From positions 93,508,559 through 93,572,558 of the forward strand of contig OY720639.1 in the NCBI GenBank assembly GCA_963169105.1: a DNA stretch of 64,000 nt, given 5' to 3'. The stretch comes from Ceriagrion tenellum (taxonomy: Eukaryota; Arthropoda; Insecta; Odonata; Coenagrionidae). A program made the position numbers and the translations under genes. Below, in pieces: positions 20,371 to 31,344 of this stretch (within the stretch, counting starts at the first letter, position 1; every line of letters begins with the position of its first letter). The notes below the pieces were generated by a model. The model was not told the DNA's origin, did not search any database, and saw only the letters and a list, made by a program, of their open reading frames with translations.

Positions 20371-20690
20371 GAGGTAAGTCAATAAATAACTCGCAAAACT
20401 AGAGAGAGGAAGTAATAAACAAAGTAACTTCCTGAAATTTATTCCACTTTTCTGCATATTCACCCAGTGCATTCAGACACATCCCATCTCTTTATAAGTC
20501 CTTGATAGCCGACAACAGAGAAGTTTTCTGTTTGCCGCAACCCACGAGTAACCTCTTTGACTACGGCATCATCATCTTCAAAATGTCGGCCAATTAAATG
20601 ATTTTCTAAGGGCCCGAAAAGATGAAAATCCCTCGGGGGTTAAGACGGGACTGTACAGTGGATGTTCCAAATGTTCCCAATAAAATGTTT
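20371..20690 (-). pseudogene. Second mariner family: transposase C-terminus and one TIR
   Basis: The minus strand reads RDFHLFGPLENHLIGRHFED, DDAVVKEVTRGLRQTENF and GLIKRWDVSEC, the C-terminal region of a mariner transposase, including the third catalytic aspartate (RDFHLF). About 100 bp beyond lies a terminal repeat (at plus-strand 20371) beginning CGAGGTAAGTCAATAAATAA and preceded by TA. The rest of the element is missing. It is a different mariner family from the one at 5626-8152: the terminus and protein differ, although both start CGAGGT. Confidence 0.82.
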
Positions 20691-21399
20691 ACGACTGATG
20701 CTGATGATGAAATGCTGACGTTTGCGACTTATTTATCAACTTACACTTGTATATTAAAGGGGTTCTTGAATAGTTTAAAGGGATGTTGAAGGAAGTATGA
20801 CTTATTAAGAGGAATCTATTATTTTAGGAATGCCCGAAAACCAACCTTGATTTAAACATGTATTGTAAATTGAGAAAACGCTTATTTAATGGAGAAAAAA
20901 TAATACTAAGCAATCGTTTATTTTAAGAAGATATGTTGGTATACAAATGACCAATTTTTACGCTGAAATACATTGCCATTATGGCATATCTTCAAATAAA
21001 TGTTCTATCACAATCAACACCCGAATTATGTTGTTCCAAAACTTGTATAACATTCACTAGATACAGAGACACTTGATATATTTTTTTAAAATCAATTAAT
21101 CGATACTATTACACTATTATTTAGGTTTAAGTACCACACTTCCTGTTTTCGTCGGAGCATATAGTCAACATAGGTTACGAATGTGCCACGGTTGCCAAGG
21201 GAAACGAATTCTGTTTGATTAGTTTAAATATATCAATTTTTCCATGTATATCAAAATTATGTTTTAATAAACATTGCTAAATGTTTTATGCCTAAATATA
21301 TTGATACCCTTCCCTCAGATCGTTAAAAAATCGCCATATTGGTTTTAGGCTACAACTCGAATATGCCGCGAACTTTTGGGAGATTTCTTTAACAAAAAA
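20691..21399. other. No recognisable feature, AT-rich
   Basis: AT-rich DNA without motifs or repeats shared with the rest of the window. Confidence 0.4.
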
Positions 21400-22000
21400 A
21401 ATAAAAAATACGAAGGAAAGCTGCATGCTACGTTTAAAACTGCTACGAACGAACATATAGTATTTCAGAGCTTTTAGATGGATTAAGTTAGGAACCCCTA
21501 GACAATCGGATGCTACACGGTAGGCTCAGCTAGCTTGAGAAATTCAGAACTGGTGTGTTTCAGAGTGACACAGAGAATGTCATTTTGACGCCACACTACA
21601 TCTCTAGGGCTGACAGAAGCGATAAAATAAGCGAGATACATTTCCGAGCAAATGGGTACAAAAATTCACTCTTTCAATCCACAGTAAGCGACCGCAATAG
21701 AAACTGAGGTCCACTAAACACACTCCCATAATAAAAGTACCTACATCACCTCCCAATACCATATACCTTACATATTTACACGGCTGGTGTCCTAACACCA
21801 TAGGCGTAAATTCAACAATTTCCTTGGGGTGGCACTATCGTGGGGATTACTGGTTACAGGGAGGGGGGGGGGGGGACAACAACTCGTCTATATGTTGTTC
21901 CGGGGAATATTTGGGTGGCGACTGCCACCCCGTGCCCCCACCCCCCCCCAATTTACGCCTACGCCCACGTGACGGCTCGCAGGGTAGTATGTGGCTGTGC
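21400..22000 (+). mobile_element. CR1-like LINE, 3' end, interrupted by a MITE
   Basis: Decayed C-terminal reverse-transcriptase frame: YERTYSISELLDGLS, LEKFRTGVFQSDTENVILTP, HYISRADRSDKISEI and VSDRNRN-stop (about 21688). The 3' UTR is followed by the family end box, of which CACGTGACGGCTCGCAGGGTAGTATG remains (21965 onward). A 161-bp insertion occupies 21801-21961, in the place where other copies read CCCCTGCCACACG. Confidence 0.8.
21801..21961. mobile_element. Small G/C-run MITE inside the CR1 3' end
   Basis: TAGGCGTAAATT at the left end is repeated inverted as AATTTACGCCTA at the right end (21950-21961), with a second internal inverted pair (GGGGTGGCAC near 21826 and TGCCACCCC near 21924). 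It contains runs of 13 G and 9 C. It replaces part of a conserved LINE 3' box, which marks it as an insertion; the superfamily is unknown. Confidence 0.65.
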
Positions 22001-22221
22001 ATTGATGGGTAAATTCGAAAGAGGAAGAAATAAATAAAGGGCATAAAGAACTTGATTGCGTGATTTAAAAAGTAATTATACTGATGATTGGAATATAAAT
22101 GAAACTCAATGAAATGACAGGCAAAGAATGCGACATGGAACATGACATTTTATTGTTTTGGAACGGAGGGTATAATGTTAGGTGTGAGCGGGAAAGATGG
22201 CCAAGAATTATGGGCGCTTTC

Positions 22222-22742
22222 ACCTGGATGGAAAGAGGGTGGGAGTAACGAGAGGTAAAAGTTATTCATGCCAAGGTCGTTCAATATCGATAGTAATCTT
22301 CCTTAGATACAGGTTATCAACGCAAACAAGTCCGCCATCAATGTGCTTATTTTAGTGTATTCTCTATGAGCAGAGCATAGGGTGTTCAACGTTTTTCATG
22401 ATTTTTTCAGTGAATTTTTTTCCAAATGATGGCTGGTGCCGCACATTCGCCGATTTTCTTGGGTGTGCAACGGTGGTAACTGCTCAGTAAGCACATTAAT
22501 GGCGGTCGTGTGGTAGAAATTTTGCGAAGACCCATATCGAATGAGACATCAAATCGAACGACCCTGATTCACACCGCTCAACAGCGCCGCGGAAGTTCAC
22601 GAGGGAAGAGTTATAATTTACAGGGACCGATTAAGGGCTTAACTCGGATGATAGACTTATGAGTAATAAATTTCAAGGGCTTCAAATTTCTTCTCACACC
22701 TAACCCGAAAGGTGCACCATCTTCAAAAACATTCATGTGATA
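22222..22742 (+). repeat. Dispersed repeat R-A, copy 1 (interrupted)
   Basis: Outside the nested MITE it matches 43428-43645: GGGTGGGAGTAACGAG.GG, AATTTACAGGG.CCGATTAAGG, CTTAACTCGG.TGA, AGTAATAAATTT.AAGGGCT, CACACCTAA.CCGA and AAAAAC.TTCATGT. GTTAGGTGTGAG at about 22178 is inverted as CTCACACCTAAC at 22695, so the repeat may itself be a DNA element with short TIRs. Confidence 0.7.
22270..22566. mobile_element. MITE family M2, copy 1, with target duplication
   Basis: Termini GCCAAGGTCGTTCAATATCG (left) and CGAACGACCCTG (right) are inverted repeats related to copy 2 at 51762-52094. It is flanked by ATTCAT (22264-22269) and ATTCAC (22567-22572). The uninterrupted repeat R-A at 43474-43479 has a single ATTTAC at this point, proving insertion. 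Confidence 0.8.
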
Positions 22743-23604
22743 TACTCAAAGTAGATGGAGCTCTAATCGTGGCATGGAACATGGCAACTCTCATAAAATA
22801 ATAGAGTCATCCAAAAGTCGGAGTCACTGGCAATTTCGTACAATATATCATACTACAATTACGTACTTTGCTACACAGAGCAATATTTAAAAAAGGCGTA
22901 ATAAACAAGAAACCTTCAAGTAACCAGCGCTGTTGGACGTGAGATTTAATAGTAATTTTCTTGGGACCAAGGATTCTAGGAAGGCGCTAATTACACCATT
23001 ACCAACCATGAAAATCACCGCTCTGTCGCTATGATAGCGAAAAATCCCACTTCGCAAGTAGGGTAAGGTATCCGGCGCCCACTTCAAATGTATACATCCC
23101 GCCCAACTCTCTCGGCGGATTAAGGGTCCGCACTCGGTAAAAAAATCGTAAAGAATAAAAAGTGAAAACTACGGTGAGTACACGTGTATATACATATATA
23201 CACACACCCCAGAAATACATAATATGGGCTCCCCTCATTATAAAGCAGGTTAATCATCCTGTTGTTACCAAAGAGAGGGGTTATTAACGGTTTTTTCTTC
23301 CTTTTGCACCCTCCTGCCTCCCCGTACCCCTTCTACAGGGTTACCCTCCAGCGAGAGACCGTGCACACGCCACCCCTTGAACCCCTGCTCCCCTCCCCCC
23401 ACACTCTTTCCGGGACGCCCTCTTCATTCCCTCTGCAACCGACATACTCTCTTCGAATGAGGGGTGGGGAGCGGACAAAGGAGGGAGGAGGAACATCTTG
23501 AGAGAAAAAGCCATATAATAGAGGAAGGCATGGAGTGACTCGGCGGCGGTTGGCAGGGGATGTCGAAGGCGGTTCGTTTCGTGAGTTGAACGAGGTTGGA
23601 AGTA
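22743..23604. other. Unassigned region with C-rich block
   Basis: 23270-23500 is rich in CCCTCC-type runs and yields low-complexity frames on both strands. A TATACATATATACACACACC microsatellite lies near 23190-23210. No feature recognised. Confidence 0.35.
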
Positions 23605-24198
23605 CAGCAGAGCGTCGATAATTGTTCCGGATCAATTGTTACCGGACCCAGTCCGGATTATCAAGAAGTCCGGATTTTCGAAAAGAAACATAAAAAGGCC
23701 GTTTGATGTCTAAAACATAAAGAAACTTAGTTAAAAACGGTAAAAACAGTAATTCAATTTAGTGCTGTAGTTAAATTATTATAAGAGATAAATAAAAATA
23801 TTTTAGCGGTCGATGACCCCGCCGAGTCTCGCATCAACGCTTTTGACAAATATGTACAGTCACTTCATAAAGTATCGCGACACTTTATGCTAGCGGTTTG
23901 TATAGGTCGGCTTTCGAAGCTGGAAGTGCGTTGGCTATACTGAGCCATCTCTGTTGACTATGAGCATTTCCAGGTACAGTATGATATTTATTGAAAGTCA
24001 AGAGGGACATAGCCACCAGAGATAGTTCAGGATAGCCAACTTATTTCGAGCTACGACATCCGACCTATAGCGTAGTGTTTCGCGATACTTTATGAAGTGA
24101 CTGTACATTGTATTCACTTCAACTTACTTTTCGCCGGATGTGAATCCGGATTATCGACGGTCCGGATTTTTGACGCCCGGATTACTGACGCTCTACTG
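23605..24198. mobile_element. pogo/Tigger-type MITE
   Basis: Ends CAGCAGAGCGTCGATAATTG (left) and CGGATTACTGACGCTCTACTG (right), flanked by TA (23603-23604 and 24199-24200). The CAGTAGAGCGTC..AATCCGGA pattern is characteristic of Tigger-like termini. Sub-terminal TCCGGATTATC and TCCGGATTTTT repeats occur on both arms. It holds a complete Tc1-type MITE. No transposase; a degraded Tigger transposase is present at 63190-63920, but a link to this MITE is unproven. Confidence 0.85.
23857..24103. mobile_element. Complete Tc1-type MITE nested in the Tigger-type MITE
   Basis: Left end CAGTCACTTCATAAAGTATC and right end GATACTTTATGAAGTGACTG are perfect inverted repeats, extending imperfectly to about 60 bp (CGACAC..TAGCGG.TTGTATAGGTCGG against CCGACCTATAGCGTAGTGTTTCG). 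TA lies on both sides (23855-23856 and 24104-24105). Halves of the same family are at 11700-11826 and 13535-13634. Confidence 0.88.
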
Positions 24199-24664
24199 TA
24201 GGAATCCTGACCCAAGGGCTGACATACATCGACTGCGAAATGTCGGAGATGTTGTCGCGCTGCGGTATCAATCGTCGAGAAATGCGATATATCGAGCTGC
24301 GATAAGGCGGGTATACACATGGTAATTGGCTTCTATGGAAGTAGCTAACATAGCGATATTTCGAATCGTATCGCCACTTGCTGGGCATCGTTCTGCTTAC
24401 ACATAACTTCCGGCCTTTTCCAAACAAATGGATGACGGAAGTAAACAATGAATATGGTAATCAAGAACACTGCATAAGGACGCGACTCTCGATGCGCTTT
24501 CGATCGTCATTTGCTAAAATTACTTTCGCAGGTTAATGGCGTTCCAGAATCCTCCGATAGGTGTCTCAGTCACCAAATATATCCTTGTTGGCAACGAGTA
24601 GTGCATTGTAGTGAAGGGAGTCCGTATGTATACGTGCGGAAAAACGACGAGAGTTTGGTTACAA
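24199..24664. other. Upstream region of the THAP frame
   Basis: Contains CGATATATCGAGCTGCGATA-type near-palindromes (24280-24310) but no core promoter that I can identify with confidence. It would hold the promoter of the THAP frame if that is a gene. Confidence 0.3.
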
Positions 24665-25025
24665 ATGGGTTTGCGGTGTTGTTTTGTGCCGGGGTGCTCT
24701 ACAGGGTACGCGAATACAAGGAGGAGGAACAAGATTCTCGGCGTGAAGAACAAAAGCTTGTTTAAGGCTAATGTAAGTTGACTTGGGTGGGGATTGTTGC
24801 CCTTACATCATGGTAGCCATTACGGTCACATAGAATTGTGAATTTATAGCACTATTAATCTCATGAACGTATTTCAATCGTGATGTTTTCTATTTATTCG
24901 AAATTATTCATCAGTCGGAGTCTCAGCTTCAAAAATGGGGGAAGGCTATTCCTCGAAAGGATGATGTCCTAGGGAAGGAGGATCGGGTGTGTGAGCTACA
25001 TTTTCCTCCCGAAGACATACAATAA
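24665..25025 (+). CDS. THAP zinc-finger protein, two exons (possibly truncated)
   Basis: Exon 1 (24665-24772) opens MGLRCCFVPGCSTGYANTRR and ends KSLFKAN at a GTAAGT donor. Exon 2 (24915-25025) follows a TTATTCATCAG acceptor in phase 0 and reads SESQLQKWGKAIPRKDDVLG, then DRVCELHFPPEDIQ and TAA. The two supply the C2CH ligands of a THAP DNA-binding domain (C-x4-C at the start, C-x2-H in CELH) and its conserved tryptophan. The predicted product is only 72 residues and stops before the C-terminal AVPTIF-like box. The same frame stays open for about 60 more codons after the TAA, suggesting a premature stop or missed splicing. THAP domains occur in cell-cycle regulators and in P-element transposases; which type this is cannot be told. 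Confidence 0.65.
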
Positions 25026-25954
25026 CCTTGTTTTCATATCTATCCCGCCGGAAGCACAGACTTGCGAAGATTCTATTCGCAAGTTTGCCAACCACATCAG
25101 CTGATTTCGCCATCATCAGCTGATGTCGCTAGTGGAGGTGTCGAAATACGTAAATTGGCATCGAATAACCTGAAATTAAATAGCTTTCGTATTAATTGCA
25201 TTAATTATTAATTCAATGCTCTCTGTTCCCTTATTTTACATCATAAATTAAAAATTTTAGGGTGGATTTCGGTATAAGAATCCACCGATTACATCACCTA
25301 ATGCCGTACGCCTTCGGTGTCATTTATTTATTTCAAGACGCTCTCGAGAGTTTTCTCGTCGATGGCTCGGTACCTTAGGTACATATATCTACTATTCAAT
25401 GCCTTTAAGTATTACTTGCAGTATAAATCATCGTACTGGCGGAGAAAAAGGAGATGTAAAAACCCGTATAGTTAGCCCAGAGACGTCTGCTATATGGATC
25501 AATTAGTCAAACAGCGCAGCCTGTGGTCAAAAGTGGAACTTCAATTCTTTCGCTTCCAGTGGCAACAGAGTCGAGATGGGAGTTTTCCGTCCATATGCAG
25601 TGTTCTTGCATAGGACCTAAGGTATATAATTTATTAAATGTTTCCTGTTTTAATTAAAAAATCCCAAACAAAACAATGAAAAATATACGATCTTGGTTGT
25701 TCACTAAAGAAAGTCGAGAGGATGTTTTCTAAAAACGGTAATATTATTTGACACATGTACTGTAATTTCAAAATGCTGTATTTGTTTATATATGTGTGCA
25801 TAACCCATTCCGTAAACGACGGTAGCCATAATTCAGGTTTATCTTCATGGCTACCCAATGCTACGCCCCGATTTAACCAAAGATATTATGTTGTAAGCAT
25901 TCTCTGACGGAGTAATGTAACATTATCATCGTAAAAAAACTAGGAATTAGCGAA
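25026..25954. other. Downstream flank of the THAP frame
   Basis: The THAP frame remains open to about 25208 after its stop codon. A candidate further coding block (VVKSGTSILSLPVATESRWE) lies at about 25527-25588 after a plausible acceptor, but without homology support. CATCAGCTGATG palindromes occur near 25095-25125. Confidence 0.3.
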
Positions 25955-26262
25955 GGAATTTTCCCGCGTCTGCTCTTCCTCATACTCTACAGAAGCTCTG
26001 CTGGTACGTTATCAATCGCCTTATTTTATCCTGTCTAGTTGTGCTCTTTCATTTCACTCTCAAAGAAGCCTGGCCCGATGCCATCCTTTCTTAATAAACG
26101 TAACCTATTGGACCGTATTCCTTTAACCAAGAGATTTTCGACGTATTCCTTCCACAACTCTTGGATATCTTTTGCCTCGACGACTAACCTTTCCGTATTG
26201 TCGGTTATCGTTGCAATTCCCCTCTTCTTAATACCGCCCGTCAATTACTTTATTCTTCTATA
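25955..26262 (-). mobile_element. RTE-type LINE fragment (region between endonuclease and RT)
   Basis: The minus strand reads KRGIATITDNTERLVVEAKD, IQELWKEYVENLL, GIGPGFFESEM, then NKAIDNVPAELL after stops. This is the conserved stretch of RTE-like polyproteins that precedes the reverse transcriptase fingers (KDI..W.EY.E.L ... GPD.IPAELL). Both flanks are missing. Confidence 0.7.
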
Positions 26263-26980
26263 CAGTGCATAAATTACGAATTTCACTTCACATTTTCTCA
26301 TCAATTATTCCCTCCCTTCACTCGCGCGCCGAGCGAAAAGCAAGAAGACGACGCCAACAAAAGGAGTGCGCCGTAATTGCTTTCTGGAGGAATGAGCGAA
26401 GAAGGAGAAAAAATTAAAATACTTCTCCATTTGATGGACGAAAAGAGGAGAGAGAGATATGTACGTAAAAAACACGAGGTATACACACCCACTCCGGAGG
26501 AAAAATAAACAAAAGGCAAACATTATGAGACAAAAAAACCTTACTTCTTTTTTTCTGACAACAATGGCGGCCTTTCTTGCCCGCAAGAGACGAATACGAA
26601 ATATCAAATAACGGCACAAGGGTTGCAGGAGAAGGTCGTCGCGAACGAAGGTTGAGGACCGGAGACTTAGTGGGCCCAGACCAAAATAAAATTTAAACAT
26701 TAACCAACACTTGATTTAAAGTGGAGAGCGTAATTTTTTTCGAGAAATCTAAGCGGTGGTAGCTACCTCATATCAAATACCAGATTTAATTCATCCGTGC
26801 ATGTTTGGAGACAACGCCGAATGACAGGCCAGGTGGAGTGAATCGCAGACGTAGTATCTCTCATACGACTGCGCCATCAATTCCCTATGTCTTTTGGAAC
26901 ATCTCTGCCGACTTTTTCAAAACCATCATTTTCGTTTCTTTTTCGCACTGCATATCAACACAAATTTTATTCATTTACTA
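26263..26980. other. No recognisable feature
   Basis: Open frames here (minus strand 26305-26700) are phenylalanine- and serine-rich translations of purine/pyrimidine-skewed DNA, without motifs. Confidence 0.4.
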
Positions 26981-28272
26981 GCTGAATTACCCGGCGTTGC
27001 TCGGGATCATACTTCCTTCAAAACTCTTAATATAAGAGGTGAGGAGTTAGTAAGTAGTTGTGATATCAGACTACATTTCAAGGAATTGTTTTATTAAATT
27101 AATATTTTCTTCTGCAGAGCATCTATACAATTGTTAGACAATAGTAAGTAAACAATGTGAAAATATCTCCCATGAACAATAATAATTATAAGTCAAATGA
27201 CTGAAAAATTGACAGAATGATAAAAAATAACATGGTAAAATAAAAACAATGAAATTTGTAAAACTTGTTTAATATAGAGTAGAGAGACAATTTTTTGAAA
27301 CCCTTTACTGTAATCATACTACCTGCACAGCCAGGCTAAAAGAACATTATAGTTAAGTACATAATTCGAGTACTTACTTGTTGAGTAGCTATTCAGAATT
27401 TCATTTTCGTTAATTAAGATTTGATTTAATGTTTATTTTTGTTTGTTTATTTGGTTGTCAAAGAAAATGCGTAAAATAAAATCGATTGAAAAAGAGAGAA
27501 ACTTCATTCTTTCGGGCATGGTACCACTAATTTTAGTAGTATCATGCTTTCGGGTATGTGATACAATGAATTTCAACTCTCTATCTTTAGTTAAAGTTGT
27601 TTTAAAAAGCGAAATAATTAACCGCTGCACAAATCCCAATGCTTAGCATTCCTAATCGGCTCAACTAAGCAATATGAATTCCAACAGCAATGACCGAAAT
27701 CTGGTTGTCAAGCGAATATGGTATTGTTGATTTCACAGAAAAATATGTGTTTCTGCAGCTAAAAACGCAATTTTCAGTCAATTACGAAGTGAAAAGGATA
27801 ATTAATTGAAAGAACTAAAAACTTCATTCTTTCAGACATTTAATAAAAAAATTCCAACTCTCTATCTTGAGCGGAAATAATTTAAAAAAGTAAAAAATGA
27901 AACCACTGCACAAAACCCGATACGTACCGCGAACCACCTAAGGGCCCCTTTTTGGGACCTTTATGGGCCCTGAGATCATTTTAAAGTAGCCTACAACTTT
28001 CCTCCTGCCTTGAGCTATTACTCGGCAAAATTTCAGCACGATAGGATTAAAACTGTAGTAATGCACTTACCCGTCGGGCGTTGTTGCGCGAAAAGTATTC
28101 GAAAGATTAAAAGGACCTTGGGGGAGGGGAGGGGGGGCAAAATTTAAAAAATTTTTATACCTAAAACCTTCGCAAGAGTGTACTCAACAACTTCTTAAAG
28201 TTTCTTGGCGATCGGATCAACAGTGTAGTAATGCCTACAGGACAGACATACAGTCGTTTTTATATATATAGA
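26981..28272. repeat. Probable degenerate interspersed repeat
   Basis: Left boundary phrase CTAGCTGAATTACCCGGCGT / TGCTCGGG, and right boundary GGACAGACATACAG followed by TTTTTATATATATAGAT, resemble the two ends of a repeat common in arthropod genomes, in which an AAATTT..GATCGG.. phrase precedes GACAGACA and an (AT)n tail. Two internal phrases echo each other: AGCACGATAGGATTAAAACTGTAGTAATGC near 28036 and GGCGATCGGATCAACAGTGTAGTAATGC near 28207. No protein frame; family unknown. Confidence 0.4.
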
Positions 28273-29668
28273 TTTTAAAATTGTATCTGCATGAGATTAT
28301 GAAAGGGCTTAGTAGGAGGTAACGAGGGGAAATGCTTTGCTTAAGGCCGTGGTAGAGAGGAAGATGTTTTGTAAGCGAGGATGGAGAAGGAAGAGACTAA
28401 GTTTTATGAACAGGATGAAGAACAATGGGACTGTCACGTCAGGCCGTTTGGTGTGGCGTTTAAGAAAAGATGGGACTGGGTTACACTTAACTGAGAATGA
28501 CAAGTCCTATTTATAAAAGAGACCGCAACTGAAACTCCACATTTTATCAACAGTGAACTGAAATTGCTCCCTGAACCCATTTATAGGAGGTGCGAGGTAT
28601 ATGTAAAACAGATTTCACCATCTTCAAGGTTCTTCAAATCAGATTTCACCTTCTACTCGTCGGCATCAATGATCCGCATCGACTCATCGACATAGGTGAA
28701 TCGCTTCGACTCATCGACATCGAAAATTCACATCGACTCATCACTGTTGGCGGACGAAGACATCGTCATCGACGCGGTTCACTGTATCGCGATGCTTAAA
28801 AGTATCGTCTAAGAATTCGATTAATCGTTTAATCGAACAAGCCAAGGTAGGACATGCAGAGATCATACTCCTAGAATTGCGTCTCAGGATAGGACCACGC
28901 TTCCTAGAGGTTCAAATAGTACCAATTCTCTTGGGAAAATACAGGTATTCGTCCCGATAAAATTCTCAGACCACGGAGTAAGAAACAGGAGTGCGATCGG
29001 AATACGGAAAATGGGACAGATATAAGCCCGGATGAAAAGCAAAGTACTCTGACGGGAAGACATTTTCAGCTTACCAATAGAGGCGCAGTAAACAGCCGGG
29101 CTTCAACTATCCGAGCAGATTCGACTTCTTTTCTGAAATAAGCGTGGTGGAGAACAGTTGCGGAATTGCAATTGTGGCGATTAAGACGACTAAGAGTCAA
29201 GTCTTGACTCATCGTTAAACATTGAAATCAGCTGCACGTGTTTTGTTTCGGAATGCAGCAGAGGACACTGGACCACGATTAGACACAACATTAAAAATGA
29301 ATTGGAAAATGCAAGCCAATTCAAGGCACCCAAGGTAAGCTTTTTTGTTCATGCACGAGGTAACCATTTTCTTGTTTTCCGAATACAGTATGTTACCGAG
29401 AAAATATAGTCGCTTATGTTGTAAACGTAGGTAATTATTTGCCAGGTATGGGAAACAACTTATGTACCTTTAAAATAACACGCAGTGTTCGTAAGACTAT
29501 ACTGTATGAAAACATGCTAGCACTTCTCTCCATTTCTACGGAACTACTTCCATCAGAAATACTATAGATACTAGTAGATAATACTGATACATAGATACGA
29601 GTAGTGAACAAGATACGTTTTCTTTTCACATTGATTTGAAAATGATGATTGTCTACCTGTTTTAGTAC
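28273..29668. other. Unassigned region with a short imperfect repeat
   Basis: 28675-28745 carries three imperfect units containing CGACTCATCGACAT (about 28678, 28706 and 28733). No gene or element was recognised in the rest. Confidence 0.4.
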
Positions 29669-29870
29669 GGCCGCTTTACATACGGTACATTTTAATGTAC
29701 AAACGAATTTATGAACTCTTGCATGAGGAAAATCGTACCGCGTTAAGCTACAAATTGTATGATTCTCTAATGACTGAACGGGAAATATAACCAGCTCTAA
29801 TTCCATTCATTTTCTTGTACAATCCATGATACATTCGTTTGCACAATAAAATGTACCGCGTGTAGCGGCC
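29669..29870. mobile_element. MITE family M3, copy 1
   Basis: Ends GGCCGCTTTACATACGGTAC and GTACCGCGTGTAGCGGCC are inverted repeats. An internal GTACCGCGTTAAGC unit near 29736 is a third related block. It matches 50675-50874 along its whole length, including TACAAACGAAT.TATGAA, CAAATTGTATGATTCTCT and ATGATACATTCGTTT. Confidence 0.75.
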
Positions 29871-31344
29871 TTTAAAGTTATATTCTTTTTAGTCTATTTC
29901 GCAAAAGTACATTTATTCCAGCTCATCCGGGTAAGAGCCTCTGTTTTGAGTCACTTATCACGCCAAATTTAACTTTTAGAGGGGGGCATCTATCGTAATT
30001 AATGATGAAATACTGTTAATGGTGTATCCTAGTGTTCCTTACCCCGTGGCACAGACGATCCCAGGCGCAGATGCGGGAAGAAACGCAGAGAAAAACGACC
30101 CGAGAGACACCGGCTCTAGACACTGAAGGGTGATCCGATACGGGCTGTACCTCGACAGATCAACAAACCTTATGCGTCGCGACGCCCTCCAAGCGACGGG
30201 TGGCGAAACGTGAAGCCCACTCACGATCGGCGGGGAACATGAAAGAAACCAGGGCTTTGAACAAGAGAGGCGAGCGAAGGGAAGGGGGTGTTGTATTGGA
30301 GAAAGAAAAAGGCGTAAGCAGAGAGACACCTAAACAGAGAGGTCAAGGAAAAATCCTTGAAAATAAAAGGATCTGAGAGCACATTCGCCGGAGAAAAAAA
30401 AATGATGCCTCTTGTACTTCCCCTATCTCGATAGCTTAGTTTAGCAAAACGTAGCGGCAAGGCCACATTTCATTACACTCACACGCACAGACCCCCTCTG
30501 TCTATACCCGCGACGAAATGTAAAATGAGTCGGAATTTCCCCACTCGCCCTCCAAAGTCTATCAGTTTTTTTTCGTACAAAAAACATTTTATCCTATCTG
30601 GTTTGGGTAGAGTGGAGGCGGCCACCGATTGCCTTGTCCCCGTAACACCCTCCACAGCACCATTCCGAAAGTATGGCGCGAAAGCAGAGGACTTCCGCAT
30701 AAAATATTTCGCCACTCTTTTGTTTCTCATTTTCTTTGAATCGCGACCCTGTCTAAAAAATATACACCCTCGACTAAAGTGTCATCTCTCAAGTTCCTTC
30801 TCCCACCGCTGGTTTTCAAAGAGTGTTGTTTTTTTTCCCCGTCGCACGCGTTTGATGTCGCAGACAAAAAAGAAACGTAAATCGAGAAAGAGAGCGGAGA
30901 CTGTACCGAGTAACGATGGAGTGAGGACCCTCGAAACATCCAACGAGTAATCCACTAACTCGATCCCCATTCCCTTTGGTCCATCGAAAATGACTGGGAA
31001 TTCAAATAACGCACAGTGTCGCTCCTGTGGTAACCCGCGAGAGACGACGCGACGACAGCGACACCACTCCACGTTCCCGGGATGCTTCACTAAAACAAAT
31101 GACTGTCGAGAAAATGTTTCAAAGCATGTGGACCGGGATGACTGGGTGATAGACTTGGGGAGGATGAGCGAGAGCAGGCCATACCTCTTCCACACAATAC
31201 GGATACTCGCTGAGTATTTAATTCACGAACGGAACGTCCATGAAAATTCGTTTACAATGACACGTTCTCTAAAAAAAAAGAAGAGATTATTAAGGGCCTT
31301 TGATTGTATTGATAATAACTAACGATATCTACCTAATCATTTAC
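29871..31344. other. No recognisable gene; moderately GC-rich
   Basis: 30040-31200 has several overlapping open frames on both strands, but none carries a motif, and overlapping frames in opposite directions argue against coding. Confidence 0.4.

Noticed and set aside
26305..26700. 131-codon minus-strand frame
   Set aside because: Composition reflects skewed DNA; no domain pattern or splice context.
29435..29806. 123-codon minus-strand frame
   Set aside because: It overlaps MITE M3 and has no motif; explained by the MITE sequence.
30525..31322. Overlapping open frames of 100-140 codons on both strands
   Set aside because: No motifs, low-complexity serine/phenylalanine-rich translations, and mutual overlap; treated as chance.
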